Counted from the stretch's first letter, positions 17,456 to 25,309 are shown. The stretch is 64,000 nucleotides of DNA from UBA3210 sp963610315 (GCA_963610315.1 CAVDMV010000001.1:1-64000); one strand, 5' to 3'. The notes: generated from the letters alone by a model not told the origin. Numbers and translations are program-made.

Positions 17456-18547
17456 ATGAAAACTATTATTTTTGGGGGATCATTTGATCCTATTCATAAT
17501 GGACATCTAATGATTGCTTCTAAAGCTAAAGAAGAATTTAAGGCTGATAGAGTGATGTTTTTACTCGCGAAGCAAGCTAGATGGAAAAAGACTAAAACGA
17601 GCGACAAAGACCGTTTAAACATGCTTTTAGAAGCAATTAAAGATGCAAATGGCTTTGAAGTATCTACTATTGAATTAAATTCTAAGAGTGAAGTTAATTA
17701 TACCTTCGATACAATTAAGTCATATAAAAAACAAAAAGGTGAAGAATTATATTTTTTAATTGGTTACGACCAACTTGAAAAACTTCATTTATGGTATCGT
17801 ATTGATGAACTTTCTAAAATGGTTAAGTTCATCTCATTTAGTCGACCTAATTATGAAGTAAGTAATGAAAACATTGAAAAATATCATGTTTCAATTTTTA
17901 ATGTAAATCTATCTAACGCTAGTTCAACTAGTGTAAGGAATTTAACTAATGTTGATTGTCCTTTAAGCGTTTTAAAATATATCGAAGAGAAGAGAATTTA
18001 TTATTTTGAAAAGATTGAGACTTATATTAAAGAAAAAAGATTACTTCATTCAATAAGTGTCGCGCATGTCGCTTATGAAATAGCTGTAAGAAATGATGTT
18101 AGTCCAATTAAAGCTTATACTGCTGGATTACTTCATGATATTGCCAAAGAAATACCTCATGAAGAACAAATTGAATTTATGAAGGAAAATTATCCTTCGC
18201 TTTATAATTCAATCCCACGTGCTTTATATCACCAATTTATTGGGGCAGATATCGTCGAAAAAGAATTTCATATTATTGATAATGAGATTCTTGATGCGAT
18301 AAAAGTACATGCAACTGGATCAAGTAATATGTCGGTTCTTGCGAAGATCCTTTATGCCGCGGATAAAATTGAACCTACTAGAGGATATGATTCTAGTGAA
18401 TTAATAAATAAATGTTATAAAGATATTGATGAAGGATTTAAAGAAGTGTTAAAAGAAAATATATTATATTTTAAAGAAAATAATATAAATTATGATAACC
18501 CTTTAACGAACTCTTGCATTAAATCTTATTTAGGAAAGGAAGAATAA
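17456..18547 (+). CDS. nadD: NadD-YqeK fusion: NaMN adenylyltransferase plus HD phosphohydrolase
   Basis: A 363-residue two-domain enzyme. Residues 1 to about 190 are nicotinate-nucleotide adenylyltransferase: MKTIIFGGSFDPIHNGHLMIA gives the GxFDPxHxGH nucleotide motif and SSTSVRN the second one. It makes deamido-NAD from NaMN and ATP. Residues of about 200-363 are a YqeK-type HD hydrolase (HSISVAHVAYEIA, LLHDIAKEIP, HQFIGADI, ILYAADKIEP), a family that cleaves diadenosine tetraphosphate. In Bacillus these are two adjacent genes. The ATG at 17456, one base after the yhbY stop, matches the family start; an ATG at 17429 would add nine residues not typical of NadD. Confidence 0.9.
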   Translation: MKTIIFGGSFDPIHNGHLMIASKAKEEFKADRVMFLLAKQARWKKTKTSDKDRLNMLLEAIKDANGFEVSTIELNSKSEVNYTFDTIKSYKKQKGEELYFLIGYDQLEKLHLWYRIDELSKMVKFISFSRPNYEVSNENIEKYHVSIFNVNLSNASSTSVRNLTNVDCPLSVLKYIEEKRIYYFEKIETYIKEKRLLHSISVAHVAYEIAVRNDVSPIKAYTAGLLHDIAKEIPHEEQIEFMKENYPSLYNSIPRALYHQFIGADIVEKEFHIIDNEILDAIKVHATGSSNMSVLAKILYAADKIEPTRGYDSSELINKCYKDIDEGFKEVLKENILYFKENNINYDNPLTNSCIKSYLGKEE

Positions 18548-18553
18548 TAAAAA

Positions 18554-18886
18554 ATGGAATTAGAAATTTTAGAAATCATTGAAAAAGCAATTGATGAAAA
18601 GAAAGGTGAAGATATTGTTACTTTTGATGTAACTGGTAGAAATCCATTCTATGATCACGTCGTCATCGCGACAGTAAATAATATTAAACTCGCGAATGCA
18701 GTCATTGATGAAATCGAAAAGAACTTACATTTAGTAAATCATGAAATTAATCATATCGAAGGATTAAATAATGATTCAAAATGGGTTTTAATTGATTGTA
18801 ATGGTATTATCGTTCACTTATTTACTAAGGAAGAAAGAGAAAGAGTTAATTTAGAAGATTTATTAACTAAAGCGACTAAAAGATAA
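18554..18886 (+). CDS. rsfS: Ribosomal silencing factor RsfS
   Basis: A 110-residue protein that binds uL14 on the 50S subunit and blocks subunit joining in starving cells. The body has the family pattern: KKGEDIVTFDV, then FYDHVVIATVNN where the common form is (S)xxxDYFVIATG, then WVLIDCNGIIVHLFTKEERERVNLEDL, which is diagnostic. The ribosome site is weak (GGAAGAATAATAAAAA). It lies 6 bases after the nadD/yqeK fusion, the same order as in Bacillus. Confidence 0.92.
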   Translation: MELEILEIIEKAIDEKKGEDIVTFDVTGRNPFYDHVVIATVNNIKLANAVIDEIEKNLHLVNHEINHIEGLNNDSKWVLIDCNGIIVHLFTKEERERVNLEDLLTKATKR

Positions 18887-18888
18887 TT

Positions 18889-19575
18889 ATGGAAAAAATT
18901 AATTTAATTGTCGCAGCGATGGAAGTTGAACTTAATGCTTTATTAAATGAAATCGCGCAGTATGAAGAAATTAAAGTTAAAGGTGAAACTTTATACCGCT
19001 TTGAACGTAATAATAAGGTATATTACGCAGGACTAGGTAAAATCGGTAAAGTTCATACCGCGGTTTATTTAACTAAGATGATCGAAAGTTTAGATATTGA
19101 AAGAATCTTTAATATCGGTACTTCAGGAGGCATTAGAAAAGATCTAACTACTCGTGACGTCATTATCGCGACTAAAGTAGGTTATTACGATGTTGATGTA
19201 ACTGACTTTGATTATAAGCTAGGTCAAATGTGTGGTTGCCCTCAATATTTTCCTTGTGATACTGAATATATTAAAAATAATTTAAGAAAGAGTGATTTAT
19301 CACTTATTGAAGGTATCGTACTTTCAGGTGATACTTTTATGAATAGAGAAAAATATTTAAAGAGTAATTTAGTTAAGCTAGAAGATGATATTCTTGCTTG
19401 TGAAATGGAATCAGGTGCGGTTGGCCAAGTTTGTTACATTTATAATATTCCTTTTGTTGTAATTCGATCAATCTCTGATATCGTCACTAGAGATAATAAC
19501 AATTTTGAAGAACATGTTTCTAATGCGAATGAAACTTCAACTAATTCTGCGAAAGCTTTGTTACAACTTATCTAA
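18889..19575 (+). CDS. mtnN: 5'-methylthioadenosine/S-adenosylhomocysteine nucleosidase
   Basis: A 228-residue nucleosidase that removes adenine from MTA and SAH, feeding methionine salvage and clearing SAM by-products. It starts INLIVAAMEVELNALL, the family's first strand. It contains GIGKV-like GLGKIGKVHTAV, the phosphate-mimic loop NIGTSGGI, ECEMESGAV-like ACEMESGAVGQV with the catalytic glutamates, and RSISDIV with the catalytic Asp. It is the last gene of the yqeG operon, two bases after rsfS, and ends at the terminator beside the terminus region. Confidence 0.93.
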   Translation: MEKINLIVAAMEVELNALLNEIAQYEEIKVKGETLYRFERNNKVYYAGLGKIGKVHTAVYLTKMIESLDIERIFNIGTSGGIRKDLTTRDVIIATKVGYYDVDVTDFDYKLGQMCGCPQYFPCDTEYIKNNLRKSDLSLIEGIVLSGDTFMNREKYLKSNLVKLEDDILACEMESGAVGQVCYIYNIPFVVIRSISDIVTRDNNNFEEHVSNANETSTNSAKALLQLI

Positions 19576-19611
19576 AAATAGGGTAGAGAATTCAAAAATT
19601 ACTAAAAGTAA

Positions 19612-19632
19612 ATAATTAGTAGATATTTAGTA
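19612..19632 (+). repeat. Left arm of the 21-bp inverted repeat flanking dif
   Basis: These 21 bases are the exact reverse complement of 19991-20011. The arm ends in GATATTTAGTA and overlaps the hairpin of the mtnN terminator. Confidence 0.75.
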
Positions 19633-19658
19633 CTATTGTAGTAGATATCTACTTTTTT
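19618..19658 (+). terminator. Terminator of the yqeG-mtnN operon
   Basis: AGTAGATAT (19618-19626) pairs with ATATCTACT (19645-19653), followed by TTTTTT. The loop itself holds a short dyad (TAGTACTA). Confidence 0.65.
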
Positions 19659-19769
19659 ATTGGATCTTGTGATTCTTACACTTTTATTAATATTATTATA
19701 AGAATTAGTATGTAATTGGATAATCTGCCCATAAGATAAAACAAGTTTAAAAATAAGAAAATATATTTC

Positions 19770-19789
19770 TTACTATATTAATATAGTAA
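19770..19789. repeat. 20-bp perfect palindrome near dif
   Basis: TTACTATATTAATATAGTAA is fully self-complementary and sits about 50 bp left of dif. AAGAAA-N5-TTTCTT touches it at 19755-19771. It may be a protein-binding site; no protein is known. Confidence 0.6.
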
Positions 19790-19838
19790 ACTGTTCTAAT
19801 CTGACATTATTATGCATAAATTTTAAAAATATTACATT

Positions 19839-19866
19839 ACTTCGCATAATTACTATTATGTAAAGT
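19839..19866. other. dif: dif site, chromosome dimer resolution (XerC/XerD target)
   Basis: A 28-bp site with left arm ACTTCGCATAA, 6-bp centre TTACTA and right arm TTATGTAAAGT. The arms are inverted repeats matching at 9 of 11 positions. From memory of known sites, the right arm differs from the Bacillus subtilis dif arm at one base, and the left arm shares its ACTTC start and AA end. The middle GCATAA is as in the E. coli dif left arm. Xer recombinases would cut at the borders of the 6-bp centre. Position supports the call: it lies in the gap where gene direction flips from + to -, with a Xer-type gene nearby. Confidence 0.88.
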
Positions 19867-19918
19867 AAAATTATATGAATAACTATACATATTTACTAAA
19901 AAAAGAAAAAATCAAAAT

Positions 19919-19963
19919 ATAAAAAAGTCGTAGCTAAAAGTTATCCACAATTAAACTACGACT
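19919..19963 (-). terminator. Terminator of deoB (- strand), with a DnaA box in the loop
   Basis: AGTCGTAG (19926-19933) pairs with CTACGACT (19956-19963). Read on the - strand, the stem is followed by a T run (complement of 19919-19926). The 22-base loop contains TTATCCACA at 19941-19949, a perfect DnaA box. It lies about 170 bases beyond the deoB stop, so the deoB transcript would include the repeat array. Confidence 0.75.
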
Positions 19964-19990
19964 ATATTTTATAATTATTTACTAATAATC

Positions 19991-20011
19991 TACTAAATAT
20001 CTACTAATTAT
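19991..20011 (-). repeat. Right arm of the 21-bp inverted repeat flanking dif
   Basis: The exact reverse complement of 19612-19632. The two arms point in opposite directions around dif, at 206 bp from it on the left and 124 bp on the right. Confidence 0.75.
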
Positions 20012-20017
20012 ATATTT

Positions 20018-20117
20018 ATACTACTATAAGTGTATTTAAATATATGATTCTACTAAAATACTATTATAAGTGTATTATTTATCGCATTATTGTATAAATA
20101 CTATTATAAGTGTATTT
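20018..20117. repeat. Three repeats at an exact 40-bp period
   Basis: Units begin at 20021, 20061 and 20101 as CTACTATAAG, CTATTATAAG and CTATTATAAG, each followed by TGTATT. About 20 bases are conserved per unit and the other 20 are unrelated. Each unit has a dyad, (AA)ATAC-N10-GTAT(TT). It lies between the deoB stop and the deoB terminator. A 15-base identical copy of part of unit 1 occurs at 30634-30648. Confidence 0.75.
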
Positions 20118-20132
20118 AGTAGTTAATTAGTA

Positions 20133-21320
20133 CTATTTTAGTAATTCTTCGATAGTTTCACCAATTTGGTCTTCTTTTGTTAAATTGAAGTTATCAATAA
20201 TCGTTTTACCTAAATCTGCGAATGAATTTCTTTCTTCAAGTAATTTACCATCTTTAATAGATTTAGAATAGAAGACATTTGGAACTTTTTCTCTTGTGTG
20301 ATCTGTACCAACCCAAGTTGGATCATTTCCGTGGTCCGCGGTAATGATGAGAAGATCATCTTCATGAAGTAAAGGAAGAAGTTCACCAAGTTGAGCATCA
20401 AATTCTTCAATGCATTTTCCATATCCTTCTACATTTCTTCTATGACCATATTCACTATCAAATTCAACTAAGTTAACAAAGCAGAATCCTTCAAAGTCTC
20501 TCTTCGCTTCTTCCATAGTTTTAATCATACCATCATGGTTTGATGTTGTCTTTTGAGTCTTTGTTGCCCCTTGGCCATTAAAGATATCATAAATCTTACC
20601 GATACAAGATACTTCAAAACCGTGGTCTTTTAAGATATCCATATATGTTCTACCAGTTGGTGATAAAGCATAGTCATGTCTATTAGGTGTACGTTTAAAG
20701 TTATCTTTATTAGTTCCTACAAATGGACGAGCGATAACTCTACCTAACAAATATTCAGGTCTTAAGGTAATTTCACGAGCGATTTCGCAGTATTTATATA
20801 ATTCAGGAACAGGAATGATTTCTTCATTAGCCGCGATTTGTAAAACAGAGTCCGCGGAAGTATAAACAATTAAATCACCTGTTTTAAGTTGGTGTTCACC
20901 ATATTGTTTAATAATTTCAGTTCCTGAGGCTGCGCAATTACCGACAATGTGACGAGAACATCTTTGTTCTAATTCATCAATTAATTCTTTTGGAAATCCA
21001 GTGTCTGTAAATGTCTTAAATGGTTTAGTTGTATAAATTCCCATCATTTCCCAGTGTCCAGTCATCGTATCTTTGCCGTTACTAGCTTCACGAGCTTTAC
21101 ATACATAAGAATTAGGATGGTTTACTTTATTAGTTCCAACGATTTCTCCTAAATCATGAATACCTAAAGCGTTTAAATTAGGGATTTTTAAGCCGTTACA
21201 GCGTTCTGAAATGTGAACGAAGGTATTTGTTCCTTTATCGCCAAAACGTTCTGCATCAGGCATTTCTCCAATTCCTAATGAATCGCAGACGATTAAGAAT
21301 ACTCTTTTATATTTTTTCAT
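20133..21320 (-). CDS. deoB: Phosphopentomutase
   Basis: A 395-residue alkaline-phosphatase-superfamily mutase that interconverts ribose or deoxyribose 1- and 5-phosphate during nucleoside salvage. It starts YKRVFLIVCDSLGIGEMPDA, with the metal-binding Asp and family signature. DTMTGHWEMMG holds the phosphorylated Thr. IITADHGNDPTWVGTDHTREKVP is the C-terminal metal site. AAAGGAG precedes the ATG. It has its own extended -10 promoter and is the first gene right of dif. A cytidine deaminase gene in the window serves the same pathway. Confidence 0.95.
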   Translation of the reverse strand: MKKYKRVFLIVCDSLGIGEMPDAERFGDKGTNTFVHISERCNGLKIPNLNALGIHDLGEIVGTNKVNHPNSYVCKAREASNGKDTMTGHWEMMGIYTTKPFKTFTDTGFPKELIDELEQRCSRHIVGNCAASGTEIIKQYGEHQLKTGDLIVYTSADSVLQIAANEEIIPVPELYKYCEIAREITLRPEYLLGRVIARPFVGTNKDNFKRTPNRHDYALSPTGRTYMDILKDHGFEVSCIGKIYDIFNGQGATKTQKTTSNHDGMIKTMEEAKRDFEGFCFVNLVEFDSEYGHRRNVEGYGKCIEEFDAQLGELLPLLHEDDLLIITADHGNDPTWVGTDHTREKVPNVFYSKSIKDGKLLEERNSFADLGKTIIDNFNLTKEDQIGETIEELLK

Positions 21321-21347
21321 AAGTTAATTAACTCCTTTGCATTAGTG

Positions 21348-21356
21348 ATTATACCA
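21348..21356 (-). promoter_or_regulatory. Extended -10 promoter of deoB
   Basis: On the - strand this reads TGG then TATAAT, a perfect extended -10 about 28 bases before the deoB ATG. The -35 is weak. Confidence 0.65.
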
Positions 21357-21380
21357 TATTTTAATTTTTTGCTAAAGATT

Positions 21381-22271
21381 TTATTTTTCATCCTCATCTT
21401 TATTCATTACCTTATCATAGATTGAAAGGATTCGTTTAGTTGAAACGTGAGTATATATTTGAGTAGTTGAAATTTTTGAATGTCCTAATGCTTCTTGGAC
21501 CATTCTTAAATCGGCCCCATTTTCTAGTAAGTGAGTCGCGAAAGAATGTCTTAAAGTATGAGGAGATATTGACTTTTTTATTTGAGCGATTTCCCCATAT
21601 TTTTTTATTTGTTGCCAGAAATATTGTCGAGTTATCGGTTTACCAGCTTTATTTAAAAATACATAATCAGTTTTTTTACCAATATTAAAATCTCTTACTT
21701 CACGAAGATATTTAGTTAAATATTCTAATGCGTAATCGCCAATTGGAACCATTCTTTCTTTATTACCTTTACCATAGATTTTTAAACAATTTAACGAAGA
21801 AGAATATTGACTTAATTTTAAACTTAATAATTCACTCACTCTTAAGCCAGAAGCATACATTACTTCGAGCATCGCACGGTCTCTAATCCCCTCTTTTTTC
21901 GTCATATCAGGCGCAGAAAATAATGCTTCAACTTCTTCAAACGAAAGTACGTTAGGTAACGAATGGTTAAGTTTAGGCATTTCTATAAGACTTGATTCAT
22001 GAAACATATAATTCTCTTTTTGTAAAAAAGAAAAGAAACTACGGATGGTCGTCGCTCGACGAATAATCGTTTTAGGTGCTTTATCGTCATCAGTAAGAAA
22101 GATGATGTAATTATCAATATCTTTATAATCTAGTTCTTCAACTTTTTTTGCTTTTTTAAACTTAAAGAAAGATTTTAAATCTTCTTTATAAGAAGAAATA
22201 GTTGAATTAGATAATCCCTTCTCAACAATGAGATATTGCATAAATAAGCTTTTCGCGTCATTTATATCCAT
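21381..22271 (-). CDS. xerD: Tyrosine recombinase, XerC/XerD type
   Basis: A 296-residue site-specific recombinase of usual Xer length. The SAM-like DNA-binding domain is at 1-90 and the catalytic domain at 108-296. All catalytic residues are present: Arg144 (ASGLRVSELL), Lys168 (YGKGNKERMVPI), His238 and Arg241 (SPHTLRHSFATHLLENGADL), His264 (ALGHSKISTTQIYTH) and nucleophile Tyr273. It would resolve chromosome dimers at dif, which is 1.5 kb away across deoB, with FtsK activating it. XerC and XerD cannot be told apart safely; no second recombinase is in the window, so a one-recombinase system is possible. It follows dinB by one base. Confidence 0.9.
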   Translation of the reverse strand: MDINDAKSLFMQYLIVEKGLSNSTISSYKEDLKSFFKFKKAKKVEELDYKDIDNYIIFLTDDDKAPKTIIRRATTIRSFFSFLQKENYMFHESSLIEMPKLNHSLPNVLSFEEVEALFSAPDMTKKEGIRDRAMLEVMYASGLRVSELLSLKLSQYSSSLNCLKIYGKGNKERMVPIGDYALEYLTKYLREVRDFNIGKKTDYVFLNKAGKPITRQYFWQQIKKYGEIAQIKKSISPHTLRHSFATHLLENGADLRMVQEALGHSKISTTQIYTHVSTKRILSIYDKVMNKDEDEK

Positions 22272-22272
22272 T

Positions 22273-23451
22273 TTAATCTTTCTCCTTAGTGTTCATATCG
22301 CTACAAATCATTAATACATCTTTATCAAAACAACGATTAAAAGAATTAACTAATAATCTAGTTTTATGTTTCTTCTGTTCACTTTCTAAAGAAAATAAAT
22401 CCATTTGTACGTAGACATTCTTTTTATCTTTTAATGATGATAAGGTGACTCCAACTAAACGAATATCAAGATTAATAAAATTCTTTTCATATAACTTTAA
22501 TGCTTCGTTAAAAATAACATCTAATTCATTAGTCGCATCATTTAAAGTAATTGAACGAGTAAAGTTTTTAAACGAGGTATCTTTTACTACACAGGTGATG
22601 GTTGAACCTATTTTATTTTCGTTTTTCGCTCGTAAAGAAACTTCTTGAGATAACATATAAATCATTTCTCTAATTTCATCATAATCGGAAGTATCATAAA
22701 GAAAAGTTCTTGAATTACCAATTGATTTAGGATCACTAGGTTCAGTATTAACTTCATCACTACCATAGCCATTCGCCCACGCTTTAAAAGTATCAAAGCT
22801 TTTACCTAATAATTTCTTTACTTCTAACGATTCAGTGGTAGCTAAATCACCTATTTTATATATTCCTAATGATTCTAACCGAGGATAAGTTTTTTTACCT
22901 ATTCCAAACATATCTTTAATTGGTAAAGGCCATAAGATCTTTTGAATATCTTTTCTTCTAATAATAGTTATTCCCATTGGCTTTTTCATATCAGAAGCCA
23001 TCTTCGCTAAAAACTTAGTTGGTCCAATTCCTATTGAACATTTTAATTTAGTCTTTTCATATAATCCATTTTGAATATCTTTGAGATATTTCATTGGATC
23101 ATTAACCTTGCCTATTTGTTCAGTTATATCGACATAACCTTCATCGATTGAGGCAGGTTCAATAATGGGAGAATAAGTTTTTAGATATGCAAAAAATTCA
23201 TTTGATAATTGCTGATAATATTCATAATCGCCAGGAAGAATAATTAAATTTGAACATAGTTGTCGAGCTTGATAAGTAGGCATAGCTGAATGAATGCCAT
23301 AACTTCTCGCTTCATAAGATGCAGTTGAAACTATTCCTCTTCTAGAAGTTCCGGCCACTACTAAAGGACGACCTTCTAAAGAGGGATCTTTAATTGTTTC
23401 AGCTGTTGCAAAAAAAGCATTTAAATCAATATGCATTATTACTTTCGCCAT
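22273..23451 (-). CDS. dinB: DNA polymerase IV (Y family)
   Basis: A 392-residue translesion polymerase. It begins MAKVIMHIDLNAFFATAETI, with the first metal-binding Asp. SIDEGYVDIT holds the catalytic Asp-Glu pair, and CSIGIGPTKFLAKMASDMKKP is the family signature. Helix-hairpin-helix and little-finger regions follow. VQMDLFS near the C terminus fits the beta-clamp binding motif QxDLF. The start at 23451 is chosen because AAGGTGAT precedes it; an ATG at 23499 would add 16 atypical residues. It is followed by the Xer gene one base later, so the two are co-transcribed. Confidence 0.93.
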   Translation of the reverse strand: MAKVIMHIDLNAFFATAETIKDPSLEGRPLVVAGTSRRGIVSTASYEARSYGIHSAMPTYQARQLCSNLIILPGDYEYYQQLSNEFFAYLKTYSPIIEPASIDEGYVDITEQIGKVNDPMKYLKDIQNGLYEKTKLKCSIGIGPTKFLAKMASDMKKPMGITIIRRKDIQKILWPLPIKDMFGIGKKTYPRLESLGIYKIGDLATTESLEVKKLLGKSFDTFKAWANGYGSDEVNTEPSDPKSIGNSRTFLYDTSDYDEIREMIYMLSQEVSLRAKNENKIGSTITCVVKDTSFKNFTRSITLNDATNELDVIFNEALKLYEKNFINLDIRLVGVTLSSLKDKKNVYVQMDLFSLESEQKKHKTRLLVNSFNRCFDKDVLMICSDMNTKEKD

Positions 23452-23512
23452 TCTTATCACCTTCTTAAATATAATAACAAAATCTCTCTTTTTATACAAT
23501 TATGTAAAGAAA

Positions 23513-23552
23513 AATAAAAACTAGCATTTCCTTTAGAAAGGTTAATGCTAGT
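23513..23552 (-). terminator. Rho-independent terminator of recN
   Basis: ACTAGCATT (23520-23528) pairs with AATGCTAGT (23544-23552). On the - strand the stem is followed by TTTTTATTTTT. Confidence 0.85.
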
Positions 23553-23557
23553 AAATA

Positions 23558-25237
23558 TTATTTATGAAGTAATGAAGTCGCTAGAGCTAGTGATTCACTA
23601 GTCACTTTATCTCCTGATATCATTTTAGCAAGTTCAGTAATTAATCTTTCACCGTTAATTTCTTCAATATGTGAAGCTGTCACATCATCTTTTAGACTTT
23701 TAGAAACAAAATAATGATAATCACCATTACTAACCATCGAAGGTAAATGAGAAATAACTAAAGCTTGAGAATATTTTGAGATATCATGTACTTTTAGACC
23801 TACTTTATTTCCGATTTCTCCAGAGATACCTGTATCAATTTCATCAAAGATAATTGTTTCTACTGGATCAAGTTTATTAAAGACGTTCTTTAAAGCTAAA
23901 TTAATTCTACTTGTTTCTCCGAGTGAAGCAGTTTTATTTAATGGAAGGAATTTGCCACCTTTATTTGCTTTTAAAATAAAGGTAATTATTTCGTTTCCAT
24001 TAATATCAAAATCATCTTTTTCTAAAATGTTTAATGCAAATTCAGCATTTTCTAAACCAATATCAGATAATTCTTTATTAACTTCTTTAGTGAGTAACTT
24101 ACCACCTTCTAAACGAAGTTTATTTAATAATTCACATTCATTTTTTAATTCTTTTTCTTTTAAAGAAATATTTTCTTCCATCTTAGAAAGATGATATTCA
24201 TAATCACCTTGTAGTTCTAAAGTCTTCTTCATTTCGTTAAATTTAGATAAAATTTCATCAGTTGAAGAACCATATTTTCTTTTTAATTTATTTAATAACG
24301 ACTTTCTCTCTTTTAAATAATCAAGTCTAGACATATCATTGCTCAATGAAGAAAAAATATTATTTAATTCACTATAAGAATCTTCTAATTCATAATAAGA
24401 GGAGATAAACTTCTCTTTCTTTTCTTCGTATTTATCGGAATTTAGCTTATTTAAAGCCGTTTTAGCCTCGTAAAGATGATTGGAGGCATAATTGTACTCA
24501 TCATTAAATTTCGTGAATATATCGGCTATTTTTTCAAATGATTCTAATTCTCTTAATTCATCATCAATTTCTTCTATTTCGTTTTCTTGAATATTAGCTT
24601 TTTCTAGTTCATCAACTTGATATGATAGATATTCAATATCATCAGTCGATAATTTCTCTTCTTTTAATTTTTTATATTCCTTAATTAAAGATAAATATTC
24701 TTTATAAGAAGTTTTATATTTATCAATGATGTTTTCTTTATTCACATAGAGAAGTTTTTCGTTCTCTTTAGTTTTTAATTTAAGAATATATTGATCTAAC
24801 AAAGATATTTGTTTTTCTTCATCAAAATAAGAATTATCTTTGTGTTGAGAATGAATATCTAAGACACTTTCCATTAATGTTCTTAATGAACTTAAAGGAA
24901 AAGAATGCATATTAACTTTACAGATTGATTTATTATTAATATCTAAAGATCTTGAAACGATTAAAGTATTATCGTCTTCAATTAAATCTTCATATTGAGA
25001 AGAAATTAAATCTTTTGTTTTATTTGAGACAATAAAAGTACCTTCAATAAAAGCTTTTGTTTCACCATTTCTAATTTTATCAAAACTAGATTTTTCGCCT
25101 CTAAGAAGGTTAATCGCATCAATAATAATTGATTTACCCGCGCCAGTTTCACCAAGAAGAACATTCATTCCTTCTTTAAAATCAATTTCTTCGTCTTGAA
25201 TAATCGCAAAGTTTTTAATAATTAAATGTTGTAACAT
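23558..25237 (-). CDS. recN: DNA repair protein RecN
   Basis: A 559-residue SMC-like ATPase for double-strand break repair. The ATP-binding head starts LQHLIIKNFAIIQDEEIDF with Walker A GETGAGKSIIIDAI. A long coiled coil covers about 150-380. The C-terminal head has the signature ASLGETSRINLAL and Walker B TIIFDEIDTGISG. The ATG at 25237 is chosen as the family start with AAAGAGG upstream; the ATG at 25258 would add seven residues and lies next to that ribosome site. No LexA-type box was seen upstream. It has its own terminator. Confidence 0.95.
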   Translation of the reverse strand: MLQHLIIKNFAIIQDEEIDFKEGMNVLLGETGAGKSIIIDAINLLRGEKSSFDKIRNGETKAFIEGTFIVSNKTKDLISSQYEDLIEDDNTLIVSRSLDINNKSICKVNMHSFPLSSLRTLMESVLDIHSQHKDNSYFDEEKQISLLDQYILKLKTKENEKLLYVNKENIIDKYKTSYKEYLSLIKEYKKLKEEKLSTDDIEYLSYQVDELEKANIQENEIEEIDDELRELESFEKIADIFTKFNDEYNYASNHLYEAKTALNKLNSDKYEEKKEKFISSYYELEDSYSELNNIFSSLSNDMSRLDYLKERKSLLNKLKRKYGSSTDEILSKFNEMKKTLELQGDYEYHLSKMEENISLKEKELKNECELLNKLRLEGGKLLTKEVNKELSDIGLENAEFALNILEKDDFDINGNEIITFILKANKGGKFLPLNKTASLGETSRINLALKNVFNKLDPVETIIFDEIDTGISGEIGNKVGLKVHDISKYSQALVISHLPSMVSNGDYHYFVSKSLKDDVTASHIEEINGERLITELAKMISGDKVTSESLALATSLLHK

Positions 25238-25309
25238 AAATTTAAACCTCTTTATCATTTTATCAAATAATGTAATTTAATTCACTTTATTTAAATAAAA
25301 CTATTTGCT

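Larger units (their letters stand above)
19576..20132. other. Replication-terminus intergenic region
   Basis: No coding sequence is supported in these 557 bases. In order they hold: the mtnN terminator overlapping the left arm of a 21-bp inverted repeat (19612-19658); a 20-bp palindrome (19770-19789); the dif site (19839-19866); the deoB terminator with a DnaA box in its loop (19919-19963); the right arm of the inverted repeat (19991-20011); and three repeats at a 40-bp period (20018-20117). TACTAA/TTAGTA motifs recur on both sides. All genes on either side point toward it. Confidence 0.75.

Noticed and set aside
18889..19575. SAM or SAH riboswitch upstream of mtnN
   Set aside because: Only two bases separate rsfS and mtnN; there is no room for a leader.
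20018..20117. CRISPR-like look of the 40-bp-period repeats
   Set aside because: Only three units, about 20-bp repeats with strong AT bias, no cas genes in the window, and no leader. An operator or satellite array fits better.
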